Assembly (NCBI GenBank): GCA_027488985.1
Contig: JAIYAR010000009.1
Location: 310,001 to 374,000 of the forward strand
DNA length: 64,000 nt
Origin: Comamonadaceae bacterium
GTDB taxonomy: Bacteria > Pseudomonadota > Gammaproteobacteria > Burkholderiales > Burkholderiaceae_C
Direction of reading: 5' to 3'
Of this stretch, positions 1-9,620 are shown piece by piece (positions within the stretch are counted from its first letter, which is position 1; the number at the start of each line of letters is the position of its first letter). The translations under genes and the position numbers were made by a program. The notes beneath the pieces were generated by a model that saw only the letters and a list, made by a program, of their open reading frames with translations, was not told the origin of the DNA and did no database searches.

Positions 1-1248
1 CGCAGCACCCTTGGTGTCCAAGCGGTGTTCTGCGAGCTCGGCCATGGCTAACCAGGCACGGCGTTTCATATCCGCATCCTTGAGCATGGGGATCGCCTGA
101 CGCAGCAAGGCCTGAGCCTTGCCCCACAAGGACAAACGCACACACAACACCCCAGCAAGGTATTGCAACAGAGGGTCGCCGGGCTGTGCCATTTGAGCCG
201 CCTCAATGCGCGAGAGCCACAAGCTGTCAGGCAGGCTCTCCTCAGAAAGAAAGCTGCGCTCCAGCACGCGGACGAGTCGCACCCGCTGTTCATAGCTAAG
301 GGCGGATGTTTGCGGGCTTTGCCCTTGCCACAAGGGAAGAACCCACGCACGAGCAGTGGATACGTCACCACCAATGTGCAGCATTCGCTCCGCGGCTTCC
401 AGCGCCACATCGGGTAGCAAGCGCTCCTGTGCATCCAGCGCACCCCAGGCTTGGTCCATCTGAGCGGCATCATGCGCAGTCCGCAACAATTCGAGTGCCA
501 GACCTCGGACGATACCGGTTCCGGCTACTTCCGAGAAAGCGCGGTGTTTGGTCAGCACCCGGGCTGAGTCCAGCGCCACACGGGTGTTGCGTGCCTGACG
601 CGCTGCCTTGAATCGCAAGCGCAAGGCAATGGTGCGGCGTGCAGTGCCTACCGGCAACTGCTCCAGCCATTGCACCGCGCCGGTGGCATCCCGGTCTTCC
701 AAGGCCCATCGGGCCGCACGGAGCTGGACGCCATCGCGCAAGTCGCTGGCGTCCTTGCTGCCGGCTTCTTCCAAAGCGCGCTGGAAATGGCTCTCGCGTG
801 TCACCTTGTCTTGCAGGGCGTGCGCGCTTTCCGCTGCCAGCAAATGTGCCAGGGTGCGCAACCGGGCTGCATCAGGCAAGGCATCTCCACTGGAGAGCAT
901 GGCATCTTCGACCGCGACCACCAGTTCTGCCGCCTTGCGTGCCCTCACATAGCGGCCGGCCACCAAATGTGAAATGGTGTCCAGCAAACCTGAATAAATG
1001 GTGCGCTCTTTGTAGGAAAGGCGCCAGCGGCGAGCCTGTTGAGGAATGCTGAACAGCCCTGCGAGCCCGCGCAGTGCGAGGTGCAAAGTCACAAAGACCA
1101 GCGCAAGGCCCAGCAGCACGAGGTTCAATGACACGTCCAACCGGTAAGGTGGCCAGTACAAAGTTACCGTTCCCTGGTTGTTGCCAGCAAATAAGGCAGA
1201 GGCCACTGCCATCCCGAACAAGGCCATCAGCCACAGAGCAAAGCGCAT
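1..1248 (-). CDS. hemY: HemY-like haem biosynthesis membrane protein (partial, runs off the left edge)
   Basis: The minus frame is open from the ATG at 1248 to base 1, giving 416 codons with no stop. The N-terminus has two membrane stretches around a short loop containing WPPYR, the layout of the HemY N-terminal domain. The rest is an alpha-helical, Ala/Leu-rich TPR-like region. Proteins of this family are inner-membrane proteins linked to haem synthesis in proteobacteria; they are not the protoporphyrinogen oxidase also called HemY. The start lies 2 bases after the hemX stop, so it is the last visible gene of hemC-hemD-hemX-hemY. At about 400 residues it is close to full length, so probably only a short C-terminal tail is missing. 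Confidence 0.85.
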   Translation of the reverse strand, partial: MRFALWLMALFGMAVASALFAGNNQGTVTLYWPPYRLDVSLNLVLLGLALVFVTLHLALRGLAGLFSIPQQARRWRLSYKERTIYSGLLDTISHLVAGRYVRARKAAELVVAVEDAMLSSGDALPDAARLRTLAHLLAAESAHALQDKVTRESHFQRALEEAGSKDASDLRDGVQLRAARWALEDRDATGAVQWLEQLPVGTARRTIALRLRFKAARQARNTRVALDSARVLTKHRAFSEVAGTGIVRGLALELLRTAHDAAQMDQAWGALDAQERLLPDVALEAAERMLHIGGDVSTARAWVLPLWQGQSPQTSALSYEQRVRLVRVLERSFLSEESLPDSLWLSRIEAAQMAQPGDPLLQYLAGVLCVRLSLWGKAQALLRQAIPMLKDADMKRRAWLAMAELAEHRLDTKGAA

Positions 1249-1250
1249 GG

Positions 1251-2315
1251 TCAGCGTCCCGCAGCCGCGGTGGCCAGCGCGGCCAGGGTTTCATCCACAC
1301 GCGGGATTTCCAGCGTCCGCATCTGGCTTTGCAACTGCTGCAAAGCGGCCTGCGCGGTCTGGGTTTTGCGAGAGCCGGCATCGAAGTAGCGCGTCAGCGA
1401 ACCAGAAGCCGCCACCAGATCCGCACGCGCTGCCTCCGTCTGGCGGGACAACAATCCCAGGCGCGCATTCAAGATCTTGAGTTTGAAGTTTTCGCGTACA
1501 AAAAATGATTGCTCAGGGGAGAGCAAGGCCATATCGGGATTCTCAATCTTGCTCACGCGCACCAGACCCCGCACTTCTTCCCGCACCAACTCGAGCATGC
1601 GTCCGGACCAGCCGGTGAGTGTCTCTTCCGTTTTGCGCTGCAAGCTAGGCGCGGCCTTCGGTACCTGCACCGCGTTACCTACCGGCAGCTCATCGGCCAG
1701 CGAGACCAACTCATCCAGCCTTACCAGCATGGCTGGGGTGTCAGACAAGGCGGTGCCTTTGATGCGGGCAACGTCTTTGGCAATGGCACGCTGAACCGGC
1801 GTCAAGCGAGGCTGCGCCGCTCGCGCCACCCGCAGTTCGGCGGACTTCAGCGAAGCCAGCAAAGGTTCCACACTGCCTGTGAGTTGCGCTTGCTGCTGGG
1901 CGAGTCGCAGTGAAGACTCAATATCCACCACGAGATTTTCGTCCCGCGAGCGGGACAGGCTTTGCATCAGCTCTTCCAGCTGTGTGCGCTGCAGTGCGAC
2001 TTCGCTCAGTCGCGCCTCCAGCACAGCCAATTTGGCAGCGGTCTCAATGGCCAATTCCTGGGCCTGCTTGGCCGTCGCGCGGGCCTCACCGGCTTGGGAG
2101 CCGGACTCCGCCGTTTGGCGCGCCAGCTGCTCTTGAATGTTGCCCAGTTTCTGCCAGAGCAAAACACTGCCGATCACACCGGCCACCGCCACCAGCGCAA
2201 CACCGCGCAACCAGCGGCGGGACGATTTCACAGTGGGAAGAAGCGCGCCCGGAAAAGGCGCCGCCGGCGCGTCGGGAGGTGCGGAGGCAACAGAGGCAGG
2301 AGCTTCGGGATTCAT
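1251..2315 (-). CDS. hemX: HemX-like protein of the haem operon
   Basis: 354 aa. A Pro/Ala-rich cytoplasmic N-terminus is followed by one transmembrane helix (about residues 35-55). Next come a long heptad-rich coiled coil (about 60-135) and an alpha-helical C-terminal domain. This is the architecture of HemX proteins, often annotated as uroporphyrin-III C-methyltransferase although they lack that enzyme's catalytic fold. The role is probably scaffolding or regulation of tetrapyrrole synthesis at the inner membrane. The start overlaps the hemD stop (ATGA), indicating translational coupling, and hemY follows after 2 bases. Confidence 0.85.
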   Translation of the reverse strand: MNPEAPASVASAPPDAPAAPFPGALLPTVKSSRRWLRGVALVAVAGVIGSVLLWQKLGNIQEQLARQTAESGSQAGEARATAKQAQELAIETAAKLAVLEARLSEVALQRTQLEELMQSLSRSRDENLVVDIESSLRLAQQQAQLTGSVEPLLASLKSAELRVARAAQPRLTPVQRAIAKDVARIKGTALSDTPAMLVRLDELVSLADELPVGNAVQVPKAAPSLQRKTEETLTGWSGRMLELVREEVRGLVRVSKIENPDMALLSPEQSFFVRENFKLKILNARLGLLSRQTEAARADLVAASGSLTRYFDAGSRKTQTAQAALQQLQSQMRTLEIPRVDETLAALATAAAGR

Positions 2316-3106
2316 TGCAGGGATTCTATCGACGCCATGAGCGCCGGAAGCAAAGGCTTGGACTCCCGCACACGACCGAATCCGGCTCCCCGCGCGGCAT
2401 CGCCGATGCGCGAATGGGTCACCACGGCCTGGGCTTGCGCCCAGTTCACGCTAGGGCAGCAATGTTGAAGATTGCGGATCGCCTCAGAGCTGCTGAATAC
2501 CCACACCGTACCGTCGGTGGCCGCGGCTTGAGCCTGCGCGATGGTGGGCGCGTCCCATTGAGGGCGCTGGCGCTCATAGGACACCACAAACTCGACCTCA
2601 CCTCCGGCATCCAGCACCTGCCGGGCAAACCAATCACGGCCCGAGCCTTCATCGCTGGCCCCTTCGTCGATAGTGGTACCGCGAACAATCAGCACCCGGT
2701 AGCCATGCACGACCCGACTCCGCACCACGGCCCACAAAGCCTCGGAATCAAACTGCCCGGCATGAAAATCCGGCGCGTCTAGCCAAGCTGGCTCTGCTCC
2801 TACCCTCTGCAAGGCGGAGTAACTGCCGGGACCGGTGACAAATGCTCTTGTTTTGATAGCTGCTTGCGCAGTAAATACGGGCGCTGGATCCGCTTTTTGT
2901 TCAAAAAAGTAGTGCACCGCATTGCGACTGACAAACATCACCGCATCAAATTCCGCCAGCCGCTTCCACACCGATTCCACCGATGCAACTTGGGCGGCAG
3001 GGCGGATATCGATGAGTGGAAGGCTCCAGCTGGTGTAGCCGGCCGCATCCAGCGCTTTGAGCCACGGGGCGGCTTCAGCCTGGGGGCGGGTGATGATGAC
3101 GCGCAT
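2312..3106 (-). CDS. hemD: Uroporphyrinogen-III synthase
   Basis: 264 aa. It cyclises hydroxymethylbilane to uroporphyrinogen III, the step after HemC. The N-terminus (RVIITRPQAEA) and the central SRNAVHYFF and TGPGS segments match the HemD fold of two alpha/beta lobes; sequence is poorly conserved in this family, so position in the operon adds weight. It starts 11 bases after the hemC stop and overlaps hemX by 4 bases. Residues around 75-92 (DPAPVFTAQAAIKTRA) are encoded by a copy of the dispersed repeat described at 2843-2886, so this loop looks like an exapted repeat. Confidence 0.9.
   Translation of the reverse strand: MRVIITRPQAEAAPWLKALDAAGYTSWSLPLIDIRPAAQVASVESVWKRLAEFDAVMFVSRNAVHYFFEQKADPAPVFTAQAAIKTRAFVTGPGSYSALQRVGAEPAWLDAPDFHAGQFDSEALWAVVRSRVVHGYRVLIVRGTTIDEGASDEGSGRDWFARQVLDAGGEVEFVVSYERQRPQWDAPTIAQAQAAATDGTVWVFSSSEAIRNLQHCCPSVNWAQAQAVVTHSRIGDAARGAGFGRVRESKPLLPALMASIESLQ
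2843..2886 (-). repeat. Dispersed short repeat, copy A (inside hemD)
   Basis: TGCTCTTGTTTTGATAGC, then TGCTTGCGCA and GGGCGCTGG, the reverse orientation of the family. It encodes DPAPVFTAQAAIKTRA in hemD, in the same frame as copy F in dinB. Confidence 0.85.
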
Positions 3107-3117
3107 GGAAAGCCTCC

Positions 3118-4026
3118 TCAGGTCAATGCCTGCACCGCCGCTTGCAACTCACGAGCAACCTGCTCACCCAGTGCAGTCGCCGCAGCAGCATCTTTGGCAA
3201 GGCCGGACGCCCGGGCATAGACCACCGGCTGAATACCTTCAGCATCGCCCCAGGCTGCGCGGATGTGCAGTTCGTCGCCGGAAATGGTGGCGTAGGCCGC
3301 CAAGGGCATGGAACAGCTGCCCCCCATCATGCGGCTCACCGCACGTTCGGCACTCACGGCCAACCAAGTGGGTTGGTGCACCAGATGCTGCAATGCGGAC
3401 GCAACATCCTGCCGGCCGGCGCGCACTTCGATGCCGAGTGCGCCCTGACCTGCGGCAGGAAGCATTTGCTCGGGCTCAAACACGGCCCGAATGCGGGACT
3501 CCAGCCCCAGGCGCTTGAGTCCGGCAGCAGCCAGCACGATGCCGTCGTACAAACCTTCGTCCAGCTTGCGCAAACGGGTGTCTAGGTTGCCGCGTAGGGG
3601 TTCGATTTTCAGGTCAGGGCGGATGGCGCGTAGCAAGGCCACACGGCGCAAACTGGATGTGCCCACCACTGCACCCTGTGGCAAATCCATCACACTGGCA
3701 TAGGTGCTGGACACCCAGGCGTCCCGCGGGTCTTCACGCTCCATCACGCAAGCCAGCATGAAGCCTTCGGGCAACTCCATGGGGACATCTTTGAGCGAGT
3801 GGACTGCCAGATCCGCACGGCCTTCTTCCAGGGCGACTTCCAGCTCCTTGACAAAGAGGCCCTTGCCCCCGACTTTACTGAGAGAACGGTCCAGAATCTG
3901 GTCGCCTTTGGTCGTCATGCCCAACAGGGACACCGAGGCCCCGCTTTGCTCGAGGAGGGCTTTAACATGTTCTGCTTGCCAGAGTGCCAGTCGGCTCTCG
4001 CGGGTGGCGATCGTAAATGTGGGCAA
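3118..4026 (-). CDS. hemC: Porphobilinogen deaminase (hydroxymethylbilane synthase)
   Basis: 302 aa. It polymerises four porphobilinogens to hydroxymethylbilane in the cytosol. Visible motifs are [11 protein letters not shown] at the N-terminus, HSLKDVP with the catalytic Asp near residue 80, the GTSSLRR loop, and [12 protein letters not shown] with the cofactor-binding Cys near residue 240. Length is typical. The start is a TTG immediately before the conserved N-terminus; I see no in-frame ATG upstream. It is the first gene of the minus-strand haem operon, and ppc starts 97 bases away on the other strand. Confidence 0.96.
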   Translation of the reverse strand: MPTFTIATRESRLALWQAEHVKALLEQSGASVSLLGMTTKGDQILDRSLSKVGGKGLFVKELEVALEEGRADLAVHSLKDVPMELPEGFMLACVMEREDPRDAWVSSTYASVMDLPQGAVVGTSSLRRVALLRAIRPDLKIEPLRGNLDTRLRKLDEGLYDGIVLAAAGLKRLGLESRIRAVFEPEQMLPAAGQGALGIEVRAGRQDVASALQHLVHQPTWLAVSAERAVSRMMGGSCSMPLAAYATISGDELHIRAAWGDAEGIQPVVYARASGLAKDAAAATALGEQVARELQAAVQALT

Positions 4027-4123
4027 AATCGTAACTCGGCTGTAATCGAAAATAGGCCTTCGATGCTAGCATGGGCGCGTTCCTTGCTTTACTCGAAGCC
4101 ACTCTCACCTCACCCCCAGACTT

Positions 4124-6946
4124 ATGAATAAAGCACCTGCCGCAGAGACGGCCAAGCGCACGAAAGACAACGAGCGTCCCCTGGTAGAAGACATCCGCCT
4201 CCTGGGCCGGATTTTGGGCGATGTGATACGAGAACAAGAAGGCGTTGAGGCCTACGAACTGATCGAACAGATCCGCACGCTATCGGTGGCCTTCCGCAGA
4301 GACGCGGATCAGGAAGCTGACAAAGCCCTGAAGAAACTGCTCAAGAGCCTTTCGGGTGACCAGACCGTGAGCGTGATCCGCGCATTCACCTATTTTTCGC
4401 ACTTGGCCAATCTGGCCGAAGACCGCCACCACATCCGCCGCCGTGCCATCCACGAGCGCGCCGGCGATACGCAGGAAGGCAGCATCGAAGTTGCCATGTC
4501 CCGCCTGCGTTGGGCCGGCATTGCGCCCAAGGCGATCTCCAACACTTTGGCTCAGAGCTTTGTGTCTCCGGTGCTCACAGCACACCCCACCGAAGTGCAA
4601 CGCAAGAGCATTTTGGATGCCGAGCGTGACATCGCCCAGTTGCTGACCCAGCGCGACGAAATCAAGCAACGCGCCACCATCATCGACAGCAAGAAAGACG
4701 CCCTCACCCCCAAAGAGTTGGCCGCCAACGAAGCCCAGATGCGCGCCCGCGTGATGCAGCTCTGGCAGACGCGCCTGTTGCGCTTCTCCAAGCTGACCGT
4801 AGCAGACGAAATTGAAAATGCGTTGAGCTATTACGAATCCACCTTCCTGCGCGAGATCCCCAAGCTGTACGCCGACTTGGAAGACATGCTGGGCAATCAG
4901 CCGGTGCACAGCTTTTTGCGCATGGGCCAATGGATTGGCGGTGACCGCGATGGCAACCCCAACGTCAGCGCCCAGACTCTGGAATACGCCCTGCGCCGCC
5001 AGGCCGAAGTGGCCCTGCGCCACTACTTGACCGAGGTGCATTACCTGGGCGGTGAGCTGTCCATCTCCGCCATGCTGGCCGACTGCACACCTGAGATGCA
5101 AGCCCTGGCCGAAAGCTCGCCCGACCAGAACGCCCACCGCAAAGACGAGCCCTACCGCCGTGCCCTGACCGGCATGTACGCTCGCTTGGCCGCCACCCTT
5201 AAAGAGCTGACCGGCACCGAGGCTGCGCGTCACGCCGTGGCGCCGCAAAACCCGTACGTACTGGCAGAAGACTTTGTAGCCGACCTGCGTGTGATCGAGG
5301 CCTCTCTCAAAGCCAACCATGGCGCAGCACTCACAGCCCAGCGCCTGCACCCGCTGATCCGCGCAGTGGATGTGTTCGGCTTTCACCTGGCGACTGTGGA
5401 CTTGCGCCAAAGCTCTGACAAACACGAGGAAGTGGTCGCCGAGTTGCTGTCCACCGCCCGGGTGCATGCTGACTACAGCAGCTTGAGTGAAGAAGAAAAG
5501 CGCACTCTGCTGCTGGGCCTGTTGAACGACGCACGCCCCCTGAGCGTGCATGGCGTGGCCTACTCTGCCCATGCGCAAGGCGAACTGGCGATTTTTGCCA
5601 TGGCCAAGGTCATGCGCGAGCGCTTTGGCCATGAAGCCATCCGCCACTACATCATCAGCCACACCGAAACGGTGAGCGACTTGCTCGAAGTTCTGCTGCT
5701 GCAAAAAGAAGTGGGCCTGATGCGCGGTACGCTGGACAGTGAAGCACGTGCCGACCTCATCGTGGTGCCGCTGTTTGAAACCATCGAAGACCTGCGCAAC
5801 GCCGCACCCATCATGCGTGACTTCTATGCCCTGCCCGGCGTGGCCGACTTGGTCAAGCGCAGCGGCGGCGAGCAGGACATCATGCTGGGCTACTCCGACT
5901 CCAACAAGGACGGTGGCATCTTCACCAGCAATTGGGAGCTGTACCGCGCCGAAATTGCCCTGGTCGAATTGTTCGACGTGCTGGCGGCCCAACACAAGAT
6001 CCAGCTGCGCATGTTCCATGGACGCGGCGGCACCGTGGGTCGAGGCGGCGGCCCGAGCTACCAAGCCATCCTGGCCCAGCCCCCCGGCACGGTGCGCGGC
6101 CAGATCCGCCTGACCGAACAGGGCGAAGTGATCGGCTCCAAATACGCCAACCCGGAAATCGGTCGTCGCAACCTGGAAACCCTGGTCGCCGCCACCTTGG
6201 AAGCCACTTTGTTGCAACCCACCAAGTCAGCCACGAAGGCCTTCCTGGAGGCAGCTGCCGAGCTATCGCAAAACAGCATGTCGGCGTACCGGGCGCTGGT
6301 GTACGAAACCCCCGGCTTCACAGAGTATTTCTTCAGCTCCACCCCGCTGCGTGAAATTGCCGAACTCAACATCGGCTCCCGCCCTGCGTCGCGCAAGGCG
6401 TCGCAGCGCATTGAAGACCTGCGCGCCATTCCCTGGGGCTTCAGTTGGGGCCAGTGCCGCTTGACGTTGCCCGGTTGGTTCGGCTTCGGCTCCGCCGTGC
6501 AAAAGTTCATCGGCAACGGTACCGCCGCTGAGCAAAAAGAACGCGTGGCGCTGCTGCAAAAGATGTACAAGCAGTGGCCCTTCTTCCGCACCCTGCTCTC
6601 CAACATGGACATGGTGATGGCCAAGAGCGATCTGGCACTGGCTTCGCGCTATTCCGAACTGGTGGGCGATGCGCGCTTGCGCAAGAAGATTTTCACAGCC
6701 ATCGAAGCCGAGTGGCATGGCACAGCCCAAGCGCTTGCCACCATCACCGGGGAAAAGAATCGCCTGGCCAACAACGCAGCGCTGCAGCGTTCCATCCGTC
6801 ATCGCTTTCCCTACATCGACCCCTTGCACCACCTGCAAGTGGAGCTGGTGCGTCGCTACCGCGAAGGCAAGGCGGACGAACGGGTACAGCGTGGTATCCA
6901 CATCTCCATCAACGGCATTGCTGCCGGCCTGCGTAACACCGGCTGA
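4124..6946 (+). CDS. ppc: Phosphoenolpyruvate carboxylase
   Basis: 940 aa, the normal length. It converts PEP and bicarbonate to oxaloacetate, an anaplerotic reaction. Visible motifs are [13 protein letters not shown] with the catalytic His at residue 154, [20 protein letters not shown], and the glycine-rich [14 protein letters not shown] loop. The C-terminal NTG matches the family. It is monocistronic: divergent from hemC and followed by a strong intrinsic terminator. Confidence 0.98.
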   Translation: MNKAPAAETAKRTKDNERPLVEDIRLLGRILGDVIREQEGVEAYELIEQIRTLSVAFRRDADQEADKALKKLLKSLSGDQTVSVIRAFTYFSHLANLAEDRHHIRRRAIHERAGDTQEGSIEVAMSRLRWAGIAPKAISNTLAQSFVSPVLTAHPTEVQRKSILDAERDIAQLLTQRDEIKQRATIIDSKKDALTPKELAANEAQMRARVMQLWQTRLLRFSKLTVADEIENALSYYESTFLREIPKLYADLEDMLGNQPVHSFLRMGQWIGGDRDGNPNVSAQTLEYALRRQAEVALRHYLTEVHYLGGELSISAMLADCTPEMQALAESSPDQNAHRKDEPYRRALTGMYARLAATLKELTGTEAARHAVAPQNPYVLAEDFVADLRVIEASLKANHGAALTAQRLHPLIRAVDVFGFHLATVDLRQSSDKHEEVVAELLSTARVHADYSSLSEEEKRTLLLGLLNDARPLSVHGVAYSAHAQGELAIFAMAKVMRERFGHEAIRHYIISHTETVSDLLEVLLLQKEVGLMRGTLDSEARADLIVVPLFETIEDLRNAAPIMRDFYALPGVADLVKRSGGEQDIMLGYSDSNKDGGIFTSNWELYRAEIALVELFDVLAAQHKIQLRMFHGRGGTVGRGGGPSYQAILAQPPGTVRGQIRLTEQGEVIGSKYANPEIGRRNLETLVAATLEATLLQPTKSATKAFLEAAAELSQNSMSAYRALVYETPGFTEYFFSSTPLREIAELNIGSRPASRKASQRIEDLRAIPWGFSWGQCRLTLPGWFGFGSAVQKFIGNGTAAEQKERVALLQKMYKQWPFFRTLLSNMDMVMAKSDLALASRYSELVGDARLRKKIFTAIEAEWHGTAQALATITGEKNRLANNAALQRSIRHRFPYIDPLHHLQVELVRRYREGKADERVQRGIHISINGIAAGLRNTG

Positions 6947-6967
6947 TGGAGGGCAATCATCCGCAAT

Positions 6968-6995
6968 AAAAAAGGGCCTGCGGGCCCTTTTTTTG
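6968..6995 (+). terminator. Rho-independent terminator of ppc
   Basis: A perfect stem (AAAGGGCC / GGCCCTTT) with a 4-base loop is flanked by A-run and T-run. It begins about 20 bases after the ppc stop. The symmetric A/T tails could also serve the convergent binding-protein gene at 7018. Confidence 0.93.
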
Positions 6996-7017
6996 TTTTC
7001 ACTCAAACAGGAACACC

Positions 7018-7785
7018 TTAACGCCAGCGAGCTTCAATGCGTGCGTATTCACCGTTCTTGCGGATCTTGTCCAAACCGGCATCAAACCTCGCAATCCAAG
7101 GCTCTACGTCGGGAAATTTCCTGGAAAACGAGAGGTACAAACTGGGCTCCAGCAAGACACCGCGCAGCCGGAATCCCTGCCCCAAGGTCGGGTTGTTCGC
7201 CGCAATTTCTGTAGCGACCCGGTCAAACACCAGCGCGTAATCCACCCGCCCGGCGACCAGCTTGCGCAAAGACGTGAGGTCGGAAGCCGCTACATCACGC
7301 ACCATGGCGGGATCGTCATCAAAGGCAGCCCCGTAGTCGTAGCCATTCGTCACCCCCACCCGCTTTCCGCGCAAGGCCTGCACATTGACAGAATCTACCG
7401 GGCCATCAGTGCGGCCATAGATGCCGATGCGCGCCCGGAACAGGTGGTATTTGTGCCAGAGATATTTGTCTTCGGTGCGGGAGTCACGCAAGGTATTGAA
7501 ACAACCTGCGAGTTTGCCGGCCTCCACTTCGCGCATGCAGCGCGCGTACGGCAAAGGGACCAATTCCACCTCCACCCCTGCTGCTGCCCATGCAGCACGT
7601 ACCAGATCCACCGCAAAGCCAGCGGACTGACCCGCCTGCACAAAAGCGTAAGGGCGCCAATCGTCCTCGGCACCGATGCGGATCTTGATCACTGCAGGTT
7701 TGTCTGTCAGAGACTGGGCGCGGGCGGAGGCAGACAATGCCAGACCCACCAGCCCAAGGACGCACACAACGCGACGCAAATTCAT
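7018..7785 (-). CDS. Periplasmic substrate-binding protein (SBP_bac_3 type) coupled to a two-component system
   Basis: 255 aa with a Sec signal peptide ending near SARAQ (about residue 24). The remainder has the amino-acid-type binding-protein fold: DDWRPYAF near the N-terminus, an ALRGKRVGV hinge segment and a C-terminal ARIEARW. No permease or ATPase gene is nearby. The start overlaps the response-regulator stop by 4 bases, so it is the third gene of a kinase-regulator-binding protein operon. I infer a sensory role rather than a transport role; the ligand is unknown. Confidence 0.85.
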   Translation of the reverse strand: MNLRRVVCVLGLVGLALSASARAQSLTDKPAVIKIRIGAEDDWRPYAFVQAGQSAGFAVDLVRAAWAAAGVEVELVPLPYARCMREVEAGKLAGCFNTLRDSRTEDKYLWHKYHLFRARIGIYGRTDGPVDSVNVQALRGKRVGVTNGYDYGAAFDDDPAMVRDVAASDLTSLRKLVAGRVDYALVFDRVATEIAANNPTLGQGFRLRGVLLEPSLYLSFSRKFPDVEPWIARFDAGLDKIRKNGEYARIEARWR

Positions 7786-8546
7786 TGAGATATCAGCGCT
7801 CTCACCGAAGGCAGTTGCCGGCGGGATACTGATAGCAACTCATCCAAGCCCTGAAGCCGCACCGCCCAGCCTTCGCCCTCTTCAGCATCGAAGTGTTTTT
7901 CGAGCGCACGCACCATCTTGCGGGCCACCAGTGCGTTGCGGTGGATGCGGATGAACTGGACACCGTGCTTTTCTTCGAGGTCATTCAGGGCGCCGTCCAG
8001 GATGTAGCTGCGTGTGGCTGTGCGCACCGTGATGTACTTGAGCTCTGCCTTGAAGTACAACACTTGCGTCAAAGGCACCCGCTCAGTCCGGTTGCGCTCC
8101 TGAATGATCAGTACCTCTTCACTGGCCAAATCGACCTGTAGCGCCCGTCTCGCGTGCGCAAAGCGCTCTGCTTTTTGTAGCGCAGCCTGTAGGCGCTCCA
8201 AGCGTACAGGTTTGGTCAGGTAGTCCACCGCTTCCAGATCGAAAGCCTCCACGGCATGCTCGGCGTGGGCCGTCACAAACACAATCGCAGGCGGGTGCTG
8301 CAAAGAGCGCAAAGTTTGGGCCAGGGTCAGGCCACTGTTGCCCGGCATATGGATATCCAGAAACACCAGATCCACCGGCTGCTGGCGCAAGAGGGCCGCA
8401 GCCAGTTCGGCATTGGGGGCTTCGGCGGCCACGTGGACAGCAGGATGGGTGCAATCGCCCAGCAAGGTGCGCATGCGGGCCCGGGCCAAAGGCTCGTCAT
8501 CCACCAGCATCACCCGCAACAGGGTGTCAGGCTGCATTGCAGTCAT
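7782..8546 (-). CDS. algR: LytTR-family response regulator, AlgR-like
   Basis: 254 aa. The receiver domain (about residues 10-125) has acidic VDDEP, phospho-acceptor Asp64 in FLDIHMPG and the conserved Lys in TKPV. The C-terminal half (about 150-250) is a LytTR DNA-binding domain with FKAELKYITVRT and FIRIHRNALV. The start overlaps the kinase stop (ATGA). The position beside an AlgZ-like kinase, argH and the haem operon matches the algZ-algR locus of Pseudomonas; whether it controls similar targets cannot be told from sequence. Confidence 0.9.
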   Translation of the reverse strand: MTAMQPDTLLRVMLVDDEPLARARMRTLLGDCTHPAVHVAAEAPNAELAAALLRQQPVDLVFLDIHMPGNSGLTLAQTLRSLQHPPAIVFVTAHAEHAVEAFDLEAVDYLTKPVRLERLQAALQKAERFAHARRALQVDLASEEVLIIQERNRTERVPLTQVLYFKAELKYITVRTATRSYILDGALNDLEEKHGVQFIRIHRNALVARKMVRALEKHFDAEEGEGWAVRLQGLDELLSVSRRQLPSVRALISQ

Positions 8547-9580
8547 AAAGGCACCTCCATACGCACTTGGTACACACCATCCTTCAGGCCACTTTTGAAC
8601 TGGCCCTGCACATCATGCAACAAGGCCAGCCGCTCCTGCACATTACGCAATGCCAAACCATGACCCCGCGCGCCCTGTCCGGCTGGCACCGTGTTGGTGA
8701 CTTTGATCACCACCACTGTACCTTTGCAGCGCGTCGATATTTTGACGGACGCACCACTGTCGCTGGGCTCTACCCCGTGGCAGACGGCATTCTCCACCAG
8801 AGGCTGCAAAATCAATGGGGGCAAGTGGGCGGCATCGGCCAAAGGGTCCAGATCCCACTGCACCCGCAAGCGATCACCGAAGCGCACCTGCTCAATGGCC
8901 AGGTAGCGTTGCGCGAGCGAAAGCTCTTCGCCCAAAGTGACCGAGCTACCGGGGTCTTTGAGCGCGTGGCGGAAGAGGTCGCTCAAGTCTTCCAGCAAAG
9001 CCTCTGCCTTGGCGGGTTCCGCCCGCACGAGGGCAATCGCACTATTGAGTGTGTTGAACAGAAAATGCGGCCGGATGCGCGACTGCAGTTCTGCCAAGCG
9101 AGCCGCCGTATCTGCAGGAGTTCGGCCTTTGGCGCGCATGACCAATGCCGCGACCAGCAGGCTGGACATCAAAGCCCCGGAAAACAGGCTGGACACCCAG
9201 GGCGGGCTTTGCAGCAGGCCCGACAAGGCCAACAAACCGCAGCCATACAAACCGGCCACACCGCCCAGCGAAATGGCGAGGGCATATTGGGCAGCCTTAG
9301 GCATGCGAGCCAGCCAGCGCTTGGCAATGCACGCGGACAACAGCCACGCCAGCGTACCGGGCAAGGCTGCGCCAGTGACGAGGGCGAGTCGCGCTATCCA
9401 GTCCCAAACACCCGCAGCGGCATACATACAAGCTACCGACAGCGAAAGTTCGACAAACAACACCGCCCGCAGCACCACACCGATGTGACAGGCATCGAAC
9501 ACCAGCACCGGCACGGGCTGCACAGCCGGCACCGCAGGGGTGAGTTCCTGGAACGTCGATAATACTTGGTTGTCGTTCAT
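8543..9580 (-). CDS. LytS/AlgZ-type membrane sensor histidine kinase
   Basis: About 345 aa from the ATG at 9580. I chose it because the longer frame would run into argH, which starts at 9621 on the other strand. The N-terminal 150 residues form four or five membrane helices with no large periplasmic domain. The His_kinase motif RPHFLFNTLNS sits near residue 170, followed by a GHKL ATPase domain with NAVCHG (N-box) and GHGLALRNVQERL (G-box). Its partner is the overlapping LytTR regulator. Confidence 0.88.
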   Translation of the reverse strand: MNDNQVLSTFQELTPAVPAVQPVPVLVFDACHIGVVLRAVLFVELSLSVACMYAAAGVWDWIARLALVTGAALPGTLAWLLSACIAKRWLARMPKAAQYALAISLGGVAGLYGCGLLALSGLLQSPPWVSSLFSGALMSSLLVAALVMRAKGRTPADTAARLAELQSRIRPHFLFNTLNSAIALVRAEPAKAEALLEDLSDLFRHALKDPGSSVTLGEELSLAQRYLAIEQVRFGDRLRVQWDLDPLADAAHLPPLILQPLVENAVCHGVEPSDSGASVKISTRCKGTVVVIKVTNTVPAGQGARGHGLALRNVQERLALLHDVQGQFKSGLKDGVYQVRMEVPL

Positions 9581-9620
9581 GTCCACCGGATTTTGACTCC
9601 TTTCCTGAAAAGCGCTTCCC

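Noticed and set aside
4280..6217. 645-aa open frame on the minus strand inside ppc
   Set aside because: Antisense shadow of a full, motif-complete ppc gene; its composition is Gln/His/Val-rich without domains.
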